The notes under the pieces are model-generated. The model ran no database searches. It had not been told where the DNA came from and saw nothing but the letters and a program-made list of their open reading frames with translations. From DATDMG01 sp036518955 (GTDB taxonomy: Bacteria; Actinomycetota; Actinomycetes; Actinomycetales; Kineosporiaceae), in assembly GCA_036518955.1 (NCBI GenBank), contig DATDMG010000349.1, forward strand, positions 1 to 64,000: a stretch of 64,000 bases of DNA, written 5' to 3'. How positions within the stretch are numbered: the first letter of the stretch is position 1; the number at the start of each line of letters is the position of its first letter. The translations under genes were made by a program, and so were the position numbers. Positions 1 to 8,227 of this stretch are shown piece after piece.

Positions 1-618
1 GGCGCGATCGGCGTTGGTGACGATCCCGATGGGTGGTCCCCAGGCCAGCCGGTCGAGCAGTGGCCGGACGCCGTCCGGAGCGCCCCGGAGCAGACGTTGC
101 ACGACGTCCGGCTGCCCGAGGTGGCCGGCGAGGCGTTCCACGGCGTCCCTGCTGCCGCGCAGCCCCAGATCCTCCAGGAGCTCCTCGACGCGCTGCGGGG
201 ATCGCCGGTCCAGTGCCTCGGCGAGCGGTGGGCCGAGCCCGGCCGGATGCGGCCCGACGACGTCCCGGGCGGCCCGGACCAGGTGGACGGCGCGGGCCGG
301 CCCCCACACCAGGCCCAGGGCCCGGAGCCGGTCGAGCACGGCACCGGCCGGCGCCCCCCAGGCGCGGCTCACGTTGCCCGGGGAGACCGGCTCCGGCAGC
401 GCGGCGAGCACCTCGACGACCTGGATCGAGGGCGTGTCCAGGCCGTCCAGGGCGCGCTGCACGCTGGCCCGGGACGCCGCGCGAGCGGCGAGCGAGGTCA
501 GGTCGGGCGGCAGCGGGACTCCGAGATCGGGGCGCTCCCGGAGGAGGGCGACCAGGGCGTCGTCCGGCATCGTACGCAGGGCGTCCGCGAGGCTGCGCGG
601 TGCGCTGCTGCCGGCCAT
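1..618 (-). CDS. XPB/Ssl2-type helicase-associated N-terminal-domain protein (partial)
   Basis: The minus-strand frame is open from an ATG at 618 to the left window edge, giving the first 206 codons; the 3' part lies outside. The protein begins MAGSSAPRSLADALRTMPD and continues with winged-helix-like text (VSPGNVSRAWGAPAGAVLDRL, then HPAGLGPPLAEAL) and ends at the edge with GPPIGIVTNADRA. This matches the actinobacterial helicase-associated family (M. tuberculosis Rv0862c type) that sits beside an XPB/ERCC3 helicase; the helicase itself would be expected just left of the window. Family membership is by recall of the sequence style; a DNA-repair role is inference. It is transcribed divergently from the acyl-CoA synthetase gene. 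Confidence 0.75.
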   Translation of the reverse strand, partial: MAGSSAPRSLADALRTMPDDALVALLRERPDLGVPLPPDLTSLAARAASRASVQRALDGLDTPSIQVVEVLAALPEPVSPGNVSRAWGAPAGAVLDRLRALGLVWGPARAVHLVRAARDVVGPHPAGLGPPLAEALDRRSPQRVEELLEDLGLRGSRDAVERLAGHLGQPDVVQRLLRGAPDGVRPLLDRLAWGPPIGIVTNADRA

Positions 619-756
619 CCTCGGTACGGTACGCGCTCCCCCGGGGGGGACGAAAAGGTGATGCGCCGCGGTGCCCTCCGGGAGACACTGGTGCCACGGA
701 ACCAGCGGTCGAGAGACGTGCGCTCCCGGGGCTCTCCTGGTCGAGCGCCCTCTCGA

Positions 757-815
757 CCGCTTCACCGTCGTCACCGCTTCACCGCTTCACCGTCGTCACC
801 GCTTCACCGTCGTCG
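757..815. repeat. 17-bp direct repeat, three copies plus a half copy
   Basis: The unit CCGCTTCACCGTCGTCA occurs at 757-773 and 782-798, with a third copy differing in its last base at 799-815; an isolated 8-bp half unit (CCGCTTCA) fills 774-781. It lies in the 389-bp divergent gap 619-1007 between the helicase-associated gene and the acyl-CoA synthetase gene. Apart from this repeat and the Shine-Dalgarno at 997-1002 I see nothing convincing in that gap. The function is unknown: it may be slipped-strand expansion or a binding-site array. Confidence 0.7.
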
Positions 816-1007
816 CCGTCGTGCTGCCCGCGATCCGCTCCCCACGGCGGCCCGCCGTCCGGTCGGGGCCGGTCGTCGGCGTCCGGGGCGGGCAGGTGCG
901 GTCGCCGGGCCGGTGGGTGAGCCGGGCGGCGAAGGGGGTGTTCATGAGTCTTCGGGTCGCGTCACGATGGCGCTCGACGACGCCGTCGATCCGTTCAGGA
1001 GGTCACC

Positions 1008-2663
1008 GTGCTCAGCAAACCCCTGCCCTCGTACGCCAGCGGAACCTCCGAGGTGCCCCTGCTCGGTGAGACCATCGCCGCCCATGTCGAGCGCACGGTC
1101 GCTCGATTCGCCGATCGGGAGGCGCTGGTCGACTGCGCGACGGCGCGCCGGTGGACCTGGTCCGAGCTCGACACGGACGTCGACCGGGTGGCCCTCGGCC
1201 TGTTGGAGCGAGGCATCGCCAAGGGTGACCGCGTCGGCATCTGGTCCCCGAACCGGGCCGAGTGGGTCGTCGTCCAGTTCGCCACGGCGAAGATCGGCGC
1301 CATCCTGGTGAACGTCAACCCGGCCTACCGGCAGCACGAGCTGCGGTACGTCGTGCGGCAGTCGGGCATGCGGCTGCTGGTCTCCGCCGGGCAGTACCGG
1401 ACGTCGAACTACCGGGCGATGGTCGACGAGGTCCGCGGCGACTGCCCCGACCTGGAGGACGTCGTCCTCCTCGACGACGAGACCTGGGCCGGGCTGGTGG
1501 ACTCCGGTGGGCGGGGGGACCGCCAGCGTCTCGAGGAGCGGATGGCCACGCTCTCGTTCGACGACCCGATCAACATCCAGTACACCAGCGGGACGACGGG
1601 ATTCCCGAAGGGCGCGACCCTGTCACACCACAACATCCTCAACAACGGGTACTTCGTGGGGGAGATGATCGCGTACACCGAGCACGACCGGATCTGCATT
1701 CCGGTGCCGTTCTACCACTGCTTCGGCATGGTCATGGGCAACCTGGCGGCGAGCACCCACGGCGCCTGCATGGTCATCCCGGCGCCCACGTTCGAGCCGG
1801 GCGCCACGCTCCGGGCCGTTGCGGAGGAGCGGTGTACCTCCCTGTACGGCGTCCCCACCATGTTCATCGCGGAGCTGAACCACCCGGACTTCGGCAGCTT
1901 CGACCTGACCAGCCTCCGGACCGGGATCATGGCTGGTTCGCCGTGCCCGGTCGAGGTGATGAAACGGGTGGTGGCCGAGATGAACATGCGTGAGGTGGCC
2001 ATCTGCTACGGGATGACCGAGACCTCGCCGGTCTCCACCATGACCCGGATGGACGACGACCTCGACCGGCGCACGTCGACGGTCGGACAGGTGATGCCGC
2101 ACGTGGAGGTGAAGATCGTCGATCCGGCGACGAACCTGGAGCTGCCGCGGGGCGTACCGGGCGAGCTGTGCACCCGGGGGTACTCGGTGATGCTCGCCTA
2201 CTGGGACGAGCCGGAGCGGACCGCGGAGGCCCTCGACGCGGCCGGCTGGATGCACACCGGCGATCTCGCCGTGATGGACGTCGAGGGGTACGTGAACATC
2301 AGCGGGCGGATCAAGGACATGGTCATCCGTGGTGGCGAGAACATCTACCCTCGGGAGGTCGAGGAATTCCTCCACAGCCATCCCGACATCGCCGACGTCC
2401 AGGTCATCGGCGTGCCGGACGCCACCTACGGCGAGGAGTTGATGGCGTGGATCGTGATGAGGCCGGGGTGTGATCCGCTGACGGGAGACGCGGTGCGCGC
2501 CTTCTGCGGCGGGCGGATCGCGCACTACAAGGTCCCCCGGTACGTCCACGTCGTCGACGGCTTCCCGATGACGGTGACGGGGAAGGTCCGCAAGGTCGAG
2601 ATGCGCCAGGCCGCGCTGACGTTGCTGGGTCTGGAACAGATCGCGGCGACCCCGCACGCCTGA
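1008..2663 (+). CDS. Acyl-CoA synthetase / AMP-dependent ligase (FadD-like)
   Basis: A 551-residue adenylate-forming enzyme that would activate a carboxylic acid (probably a fatty acid) to acyl-AMP and then acyl-CoA in the cytoplasm. The ANL-family signatures are complete: P-loop YTSGTTGFPKG near residue 188, CYGMTETSP near 330, the GWMHTGDLAVMD core near 415, the hinge GRIKDMVIRGGENIYPREV, and the C-terminal catalytic lysine in PMTVTGKVRK. Length and N-terminus resemble the mycobacterial FadD35 or mammalian ACSF2 type rather than long-chain FadD1. The GTG start at 1008 is set by AGGAGG at 997-1002 with five bases between. It stands alone, with a 263-bp gap before the subtilase, so the substrate cannot be deduced from context. 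Confidence 0.88.
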   Translation: MLSKPLPSYASGTSEVPLLGETIAAHVERTVARFADREALVDCATARRWTWSELDTDVDRVALGLLERGIAKGDRVGIWSPNRAEWVVVQFATAKIGAILVNVNPAYRQHELRYVVRQSGMRLLVSAGQYRTSNYRAMVDEVRGDCPDLEDVVLLDDETWAGLVDSGGRGDRQRLEERMATLSFDDPINIQYTSGTTGFPKGATLSHHNILNNGYFVGEMIAYTEHDRICIPVPFYHCFGMVMGNLAASTHGACMVIPAPTFEPGATLRAVAEERCTSLYGVPTMFIAELNHPDFGSFDLTSLRTGIMAGSPCPVEVMKRVVAEMNMREVAICYGMTETSPVSTMTRMDDDLDRRTSTVGQVMPHVEVKIVDPATNLELPRGVPGELCTRGYSVMLAYWDEPERTAEALDAAGWMHTGDLAVMDVEGYVNISGRIKDMVIRGGENIYPREVEEFLHSHPDIADVQVIGVPDATYGEELMAWIVMRPGCDPLTGDAVRAFCGGRIAHYKVPRYVHVVDGFPMTVTGKVRKVEMRQAALTLLGLEQIAATPHA

Positions 2664-2926
2664 ACGCCGCCATCACCTCCGGTGAGGGCTCGCACCGTCC
2701 GACGACGTCGGCGGATGAGCGGGTGCCCGGGCCAGGTACGACTCCTCCGGGCGAGGCCGAGTCGGACGTCGCGTGCGGCGGGATCCGTGGGCAGCGTCAC
2801 CGCCGCCCCTGTCCGTGTCGGACGGTCCCCTCATCGGTCGGGGGACGCGTCGTCCTCACCCGGTCGGTCGATTACGGAGACGTATAGATTGACTACTCTG
2901 TGTCGTGAATCGACGGCGGGGAGGAC

Positions 2927-4957
2927 ATGCTGGCCAGGTCAGGTCCCCGCCGGGGTGGGTCGCGCCGCGGGCGGCGCGCGGGGCTCGGCACGGCCGCGGT
3001 CTCGTTGGTCGTGGCCACGTGCCTTGCCGCGTGCGCTACCGGCGGTCCGGCTCCTGATGGCCCGGGAGCCGGACCGCCGTCCTGGGCGGGCGGGGGTTCC
3101 CGGGGCCAGCGGCGGCCGCCGGCGAACGCCACGGCGCCGGGTGCCGCGCCCGGGCGGACGGGCGGGCCGGGCAGCGGGGGCCCGGCGGTGGTCGGGGTCC
3201 GGCCCGGCGGCGACCCGCCGGTCGCTTCCGGTCCGCCCGCCCCGTCGAGGGTCCCGCGCCGGCCGGTGCTCCCCGTCCCGCGCGGACCGTCGACGACGGC
3301 TGCGCCAGCGGCGCTCGCCGCGGGGGTGGCGCCCGGCGAGACGGTCCGGATCGCCGCCGTCCGGGTGGTCAGCTCGGGGGCGCGGGTGGACGTCGTCCGC
3401 TCCACCGGGCCGCAGGACGCCCGGGCCGCGATCGCCGCGGCACAGGCAGATCCGGCCGTCGTCGCGGTGGAGGTGGATCACCGGGTCCGGGTCGCCGACG
3501 CGTCCGGCCGGGTCCCCGCCACGCCGGACCCGGATCGCTCGCGCCAGTGGGCCCTCGATGCCCTGCGCGCGGAGCAGCTCTGGCCTGCGGCGGACGGCGC
3601 AGGCCAGGTCGTGGCGGTCGTCGACACCGGTGTCGAGGGCTCGCACCCGGACCTGGACGGCAGGGTCCTGGTGGGTTACGACGTCCTGTCCGGGGGTGGC
3701 ACCGGCAACACCGATCCCTACGGTCACGGCACCCATGTGGCGGGGATCGTCGCCGCGAGCGCCGGCAACGGGATCGGGGTCGAGGGGCTGGCACCGCAGG
3801 CACTGATCCTGCCGGTCCGGGCGCTGGACGCCGGTGGGGGTGGCTGGGACAGCGACATCGCCACCGCGATCATCTGGGCCACCGACCATGGCGCGACGGT
3901 GATCAACCTGTCGCTCGGTGGCCCGGACGCCTCGGACGCCATGCGCGGTGCGATCGTCTACGCGATCAATCACGGGGTGGTGGTGGTCGCCGCCGTCGGC
4001 AACGAGCGCGCCGACGGCAACCCGGTCGAGTACCCGGCCGCGTTCGGCCTCCCCGGGCTGATCGCGGTGGCCGCGACGACGTCGGAGCGGGTGTCGGCGG
4101 CCTACTCCAACACCGGCTCACAGGTGATGATCGCGGCGCCCGGCAGCTCGATCCTCTCCACCTACCTCAACGGCACGTACGCGCTGATGTCCGGGACGTC
4201 CATGGCGGCGCCCTACGTGAGCGCGGCCGTGGCCGCCGTCCGCTCGGCCGAGCCGGGGCTGGCCCCCGCACAGGTCGCGCAGGTCCTGATCGGCACCGCG
4301 GACGACCTGGAAACTCCGGGCCGGGACGACGACACCGGCACCGGGCTGGTCGACCCCCTGGCCGCGGTCTGCTCCCTCGGGCACTGCCCGACCGGGGTGT
4401 CGCCCACGCCGTCCGGGTCGCCCAGCCCCTCGCCCAGCCCCTCGCCCACCCCGGCACCCCTCGCCCTGGGCGTGCGCGTCCAGGCGCCGGCGGCCCCGAT
4501 CGTGTCCGGGGCGTTGGCCGTCCTGACGGTGACGGTGAGCGACGTCAAGGGGCCGGTGTCCGGCGCGGGGGTGACCGCCGTCGCCGCCGGCCGGACCCTG
4601 CATGCCGTCACCAACCGCTTCGGTGCCGCCCGGCTCGCCGCGGTGCCCGCCCGGACCGGGACCTGGATCGTGACGGTGAGCGCGGCGGGCCACCGGGACG
4701 CCCGGGCCACGGTCGTCCTTCCGGTGGCGCCGAAGGTGGTCGTCCGGTGGCGTGGGAGCAAGGTCACCGTGTCGGTGACCCCGGTGCTGGGCCAACTGGT
4801 CACGGTCTGGACCCGCGGGAGGCGGGGCTGGGTCCGTCACGCCCACCACGCTGCGGCGGGCGGCGGTGTGACCCTCCCGGTGCCCGCGGCGCCGGCCGCC
4901 CGGGTCACGGTCTCCGGCGTGCCCGGCCTGGCAGGAGTGACCTCGGCCCGGCCCTGA
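2927..4957 (+). CDS. Secreted S8 family subtilisin-like serine protease with C-terminal Ig-like domain
   Basis: A 676-residue exported endopeptidase. The N-terminus has a basic stretch, a hydrophobic core and LAAC (Cys36), so it may be a lipoprotein. Residues about 40-130 are a Gly/Pro/Ala-rich linker, followed by an inhibitor-I9-like pro-segment. The catalytic domain shows Asp233 (VVDTGVEGSHPD), His267 (GHGTHVAG), oxyanion Asn359 (VGNE) and Ser425 (SGTSMAAP). A Ser-Pro repeat linker (about 495-510) joins a C-terminal domain of about 165 residues that resembles carboxypeptidase-regulatory or Ig-like modules. GGAGG is only two bases from the chosen ATG, so a start slightly downstream is possible. 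The gap 2664-2926 holds no gene. Substrate unknown. Confidence 0.9.
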   Translation: MLARSGPRRGGSRRGRRAGLGTAAVSLVVATCLAACATGGPAPDGPGAGPPSWAGGGSRGQRRPPANATAPGAAPGRTGGPGSGGPAVVGVRPGGDPPVASGPPAPSRVPRRPVLPVPRGPSTTAAPAALAAGVAPGETVRIAAVRVVSSGARVDVVRSTGPQDARAAIAAAQADPAVVAVEVDHRVRVADASGRVPATPDPDRSRQWALDALRAEQLWPAADGAGQVVAVVDTGVEGSHPDLDGRVLVGYDVLSGGGTGNTDPYGHGTHVAGIVAASAGNGIGVEGLAPQALILPVRALDAGGGGWDSDIATAIIWATDHGATVINLSLGGPDASDAMRGAIVYAINHGVVVVAAVGNERADGNPVEYPAAFGLPGLIAVAATTSERVSAAYSNTGSQVMIAAPGSSILSTYLNGTYALMSGTSMAAPYVSAAVAAVRSAEPGLAPAQVAQVLIGTADDLETPGRDDDTGTGLVDPLAAVCSLGHCPTGVSPTPSGSPSPSPSPSPTPAPLALGVRVQAPAAPIVSGALAVLTVTVSDVKGPVSGAGVTAVAAGRTLHAVTNRFGAARLAAVPARTGTWIVTVSAAGHRDARATVVLPVAPKVVVRWRGSKVTVSVTPVLGQLVTVWTRGRRGWVRHAHHAAAGGGVTLPVPAAPAARVTVSGVPGLAGVTSARP

Positions 4958-5130
4958 GGGCCCCGCCTCTGCTGATCCGGTGGCTCGTCGGCGGCGTCGC
5001 TCAGACCGCCGATCCCGTCCGCCGCCCGGGGTCGTGCCGCCGGGTCCGATCTGGCCAGGCGGGATAACCTGGACCACCGGGGGCGCGCCGGCTCCCGGTC
5101 GATCGAGTGAAGAGCGAGTCGAGGTCTCAC

Positions 5131-5514
5131 GTGCCCACTGGCAAGGTGAAGTGGTTCGACGCCGACAAGGGGTTCGGCTTCCTGGCGAACGACGCCGGGG
5201 GTGAGGTGTTCGTGCACGCTTCTGCCCTGCCCGCAGGGACCACGACACTCAAGCAAGGCACTCGCGTCGAGTTCGGCGTGGCCGAGGGCAAGCGCGGCCT
5301 GCAGGCGCTCTCGGTCCGCGTCCTCGACCCGCTGCCGTCGGTCGCCAAGGCCACCCGCAAGCCCGCCGAGGACATGGTCGTCATCGTCGAAGACGTGATC
5401 AAACTGCTCGACGGGGTGTCGAACGGCCTTCGGCGCGGCCGCTACCCGGATCGAGGGATGGCCCGCAAGATCGCTACTGTGCTGCGCGCCGTCGCCGACG
5501 ATCTGGAAGCCTGA
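5131..5514 (+). CDS. cspB: Cold-shock protein with C-terminal extension (CspB type)
   Basis: A 127-residue protein with an N-terminal cold-shock domain (VPTGKVKWFDADKGFGFL, then GEVFVHASALP), the RNA/ssDNA-binding fold, and a C-terminal extension of about 60 residues containing GRYPDRGMARKIATVLRAV. That two-part layout and length match mycobacterial CspB (Rv0871) rather than the 67-residue CspA. I chose the GTG at 5131 because the family starts MPTGKVKW; a frame extension to 5107 adds eight atypical residues. GAGGT at 5121-5125 is the likely ribosome-binding site. A TAACCT hexamer at 5065-5070 could be a -10 element, giving a leader of about 55 bases. It is convergent with the MFS gene downstream. 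Confidence 0.9.
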   Translation: MPTGKVKWFDADKGFGFLANDAGGEVFVHASALPAGTTTLKQGTRVEFGVAEGKRGLQALSVRVLDPLPSVAKATRKPAEDMVVIVEDVIKLLDGVSNGLRRGRYPDRGMARKIATVLRAVADDLEA

Positions 5515-5570
5515 GACGCCGGCTCCGGTGAGGTGGGGTCCTGATCTGAGCCGCGGATGACGCCGGCGGA

Positions 5571-7124
5571 TCACCGGCGCGCGCCGCGGGACGGCCGTGC
5601 CGCGCGCGCCGTGAGCGCCGCCGCGACGCTGGTGGCGGTCGCCGCCGCGCCGAGTCCCCATGCGCCGGACAGCGGGAGGGCCAGGCCGACCCCGCCCCCG
5701 ACGACCCAGGCCAGTTGGAGCACGGTCTCGGACCGTGCGAACGCCGATGTCCGCACGCGCTCCGGGATCTCGCGCTGGATCAGCGCGTCGAGGCAGAGCT
5801 TGCCGAGGGCCTGCGCCGTCCCGGCGATCAGGGCCACCGCGCCGACGGCCCAGGGTCCGTAGGCGACCGCGGCCCAGGCGCCCGAGACTGCGGTGGCCGC
5901 CAGGACTCCCACCACGGCCGTCTCCGGCCGGATGCGGCGCAGCACGGTGCCCATCCCGTTGCCGAGGCCGCCGCCGACCGCCGCGAGCACGACGACGAGC
6001 ACCACGGACGCGGACTGGGAGAATCCGGGTAGCGGCTGGGTGCGCAACCGGAACGCCAGGAAGAGCGTCAGGAAGCCGGTGAAGGCGCGCACCGCGGTGT
6101 TCGCGCGCAGCCCGAGGACGACGGCCGGCCCGATGTTCCGGCGCGCCCGGCTCGCGCTGCCCTCGGGATCCGGGCCGCCCCGGAGACCGGCGTCGTGTTC
6201 GGGACGCGTGCCGCGGGCCAGCTCGGCGATGATCGGGTCACCGGGCGGGCGGGAGCCACCGCTGATCCGCGCGCCGACCTCGCCGGCGTCCGAGTCGATC
6301 TGGGCCGGCAGGGCCAGCGCCAGCACCGTTCCGACGACGAACACGGCGAAGGCGAGCCGGAGAGCCCAGGAGGCGCCGAGCCAGGCCGTCGTCCCGCCCC
6401 CGACGACCCCGCCCGCGCCGAGGGCCGCCACCCCGGCGAGCGAGATCCGGGAGTTGGCGGCGACCAGGCCGGTCCCACTGGGCAGGACCCGCGGGAGCGC
6501 TGCCGCCCGAGTGACGATGTACGCCTTCTGGCAGACCAGGAACCCGAACGCGGCGGGGTACAGCGAGAACGGGTGCGCCCGGCCGCCGACCGCGCCCGCC
6601 ATGATCCAGGCCAGGAACGCCCGGACCACCAGCGTCGTGGCGAGCGCGTACCGGCGCCCTCGACGAACCCGGTCGAGCAAAGGTCCGATGACCGGCGCCA
6701 ACAGGATGAACGGGACCATGGTGACGAGCAGGGACGTCGCCACCCGCCCCCGGGCCTGTCCGGTGGGGACCGCGAAGAAGATGGTCGTGGCCAGCCCGGT
6801 GACGATCAGTGTGTCCGCGAACGTGGCGACCAGGTGGAGCTCGATGACGCGGCCGAGCCCGGACTCCCCGGCGCCCTGGGCGTAGGTCAGCCGGCGCAGG
6901 CCGCGACCCGTGCCCCGCCCGGCGCGAGCCAGCGCGCGGGCCCCCACGGTGACCGCACCGCCGGTCCCCCGCCCGGCGCGGGCCAGGGTGCGGGCCGCCG
7001 CGGCCGCCCGGCCGGCCGAACCCCGGGCGGCGCTCGCCAGCACCGGGACGGCCCGGTCGGGGCTTCCGGGAGAGCGGGACGGGGGTGGCGTCCTCCCGGG
7101 CGCGGGCAGGCTGGGTCCGGACAT
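5571..7124 (-). CDS. MFS transporter (mycobacterial Rv0876c type)
   Basis: A membrane protein of about 517 residues with roughly 12 hydrophobic segments after a long Ala/Arg/Gly-rich N-terminal region, e.g. TLIVTGLATTIFFAVPTG, LLVTMVPFILLAPVIG and VVLVVVLAAVGGGLGNGMG. The loop DRVRRGRRYAL after the second helix pair is the MFS motif-A position. Its place next to cspB parallels mycobacterial Rv0871/Rv0876c. I prefer the ATG at 7124 because AGGA lies seven bases upstream of it; the ATG at 7133 would have no spacing to that site. Substrate unknown. It is divergent from the DUF3027 gene. Confidence 0.82.
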   Translation of the reverse strand: MSGPSLPAPGRTPPPSRSPGSPDRAVPVLASAARGSAGRAAAAARTLARAGRGTGGAVTVGARALARAGRGTGRGLRRLTYAQGAGESGLGRVIELHLVATFADTLIVTGLATTIFFAVPTGQARGRVATSLLVTMVPFILLAPVIGPLLDRVRRGRRYALATTLVVRAFLAWIMAGAVGGRAHPFSLYPAAFGFLVCQKAYIVTRAAALPRVLPSGTGLVAANSRISLAGVAALGAGGVVGGGTTAWLGASWALRLAFAVFVVGTVLALALPAQIDSDAGEVGARISGGSRPPGDPIIAELARGTRPEHDAGLRGGPDPEGSASRARRNIGPAVVLGLRANTAVRAFTGFLTLFLAFRLRTQPLPGFSQSASVVLVVVLAAVGGGLGNGMGTVLRRIRPETAVVGVLAATAVSGAWAAVAYGPWAVGAVALIAGTAQALGKLCLDALIQREIPERVRTSAFARSETVLQLAWVVGGGVGLALPLSGAWGLGAAATATSVAAALTARAARPSRGARR

Positions 7125-7291
7125 CCCCCACATCCTGCCCCGCGCGGCCGGCCCAGCGGGCGGACTGGCCGGGGGACGTACGAGGTCAGGGTCGGGACCG
7201 ACCGGTCAGCACCGGTCGACCGCCCCGGCTCCGGGGCCGTCCAGGGCCGGCGGTGCGCACCAGGGCCGGCGGGATGGGGGAGAATCGTCGG

Positions 7292-8227
7292 GTGCCTGCG
7301 ACGCCCAGTCTCCACGACGTGACCACCCGATCGGCCCAGGAGCCGGACCCGGTCTGCGCGGCCGCGGTCCCGACGGCCGAGGCCGCTGCCCGGGAGGTCG
7401 CCGATCCCGCCGCCGTGGGTGAGCACCTGGGCGTGAGCGCCGAGGGTCCGCGCACGGTGACGCACTTCTTCGCCTGCACCACCAAGGGGTACCGGGGCTG
7501 GCGGTGGGCGGTCACGCTCGCCCGTGCGCCGCGTGCTCGGCACGCCAGCGTCAGCGAGGTCGTGCTGCTGCCTGGCGCCGACGCCGTCCTCGCCCCCGCC
7601 TGGGTGCCCTGGGTCGACCGGATCGCGCCCGGTGACCTGGGCGCCGGCGACGCACTGCCCTACCGGGCCGACGACCCGTACCTCGATCCCGGGTACATGC
7701 CCACCGGCGACGAGGCCGCCGACGAGGTCGCCCAGTGGGAACTCGGCCTCGGTCGCCTGCGGGTGCTCTCGCCGCAGGGGCGGCGGGCCGCAGCCACCCG
7801 GTGGTACCTGGGGGACCGGGGTCCGACCGCCGAGGAGGCGGTCAACGCGGCGGCCCCCTGCTCCACCTGCGGGTACTTCATGGCGCTGTCCGGCCCGATC
7901 CGACAGGTGTTCGGCGTCTGCGCGAACGAATGGTCCCCGTCGGACGGGCGCGTCGTCAGCGTGGACCACGGGTGCGGCGCGCACAGCGAGACCGACGTCG
8001 AACGGGCCGAGCCGCAACCCCTGCCCGAGCCGATCCTCGACGAGACCGGTCACGTCGCGATCGTGCTGCCGCCGCGGGAGGCGACGCCGACCCGTCCGGG
8101 GGGGCCCGAGGCACCCAGTACGGCGCAGGAGAGCGTCGCCGGGGAGAGCGAGGCGCCGGACGGTGGTGCGGTGGAGCGGTCCGACGCCGCGACGGTCGCG
8201 GGCACCGACCCGGCGCCGCGGCCATGA
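7292..8227 (+). CDS. DUF3027 family protein
   Basis: About 311 residues. The conserved core runs from HFFACTTKGYRGWRWAVTLA through a string of W/P-rich motifs (APAWVPWVDRIAPGDLGAGD, DDPYLDPGY) to a cysteine motif CSTCGYFM and a later CANEWSP/DHGCGAHSE segment, so it may bind a metal. This is the actinobacterial DUF3027 pattern, for which no function is established. GTG at 7292 has GGGGGAG nine bases upstream; an in-frame ATG at 7274 is the alternative. The stop overlaps the start of the next gene (ATGA at 8224-8227), so the two products are probably translationally coupled. The C-terminal 60 residues are low-complexity. Confidence 0.82.
   Translation: MPATPSLHDVTTRSAQEPDPVCAAAVPTAEAAAREVADPAAVGEHLGVSAEGPRTVTHFFACTTKGYRGWRWAVTLARAPRARHASVSEVVLLPGADAVLAPAWVPWVDRIAPGDLGAGDALPYRADDPYLDPGYMPTGDEAADEVAQWELGLGRLRVLSPQGRRAAATRWYLGDRGPTAEEAVNAAAPCSTCGYFMALSGPIRQVFGVCANEWSPSDGRVVSVDHGCGAHSETDVERAEPQPLPEPILDETGHVAIVLPPREATPTRPGGPEAPSTAQESVAGESEAPDGGAVERSDAATVAGTDPAPRP

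Noticed and set aside
757..815. CRISPR-like repeats
   Set aside because: Units are nearly contiguous with no spacers of constant length, and no cas genes are present.
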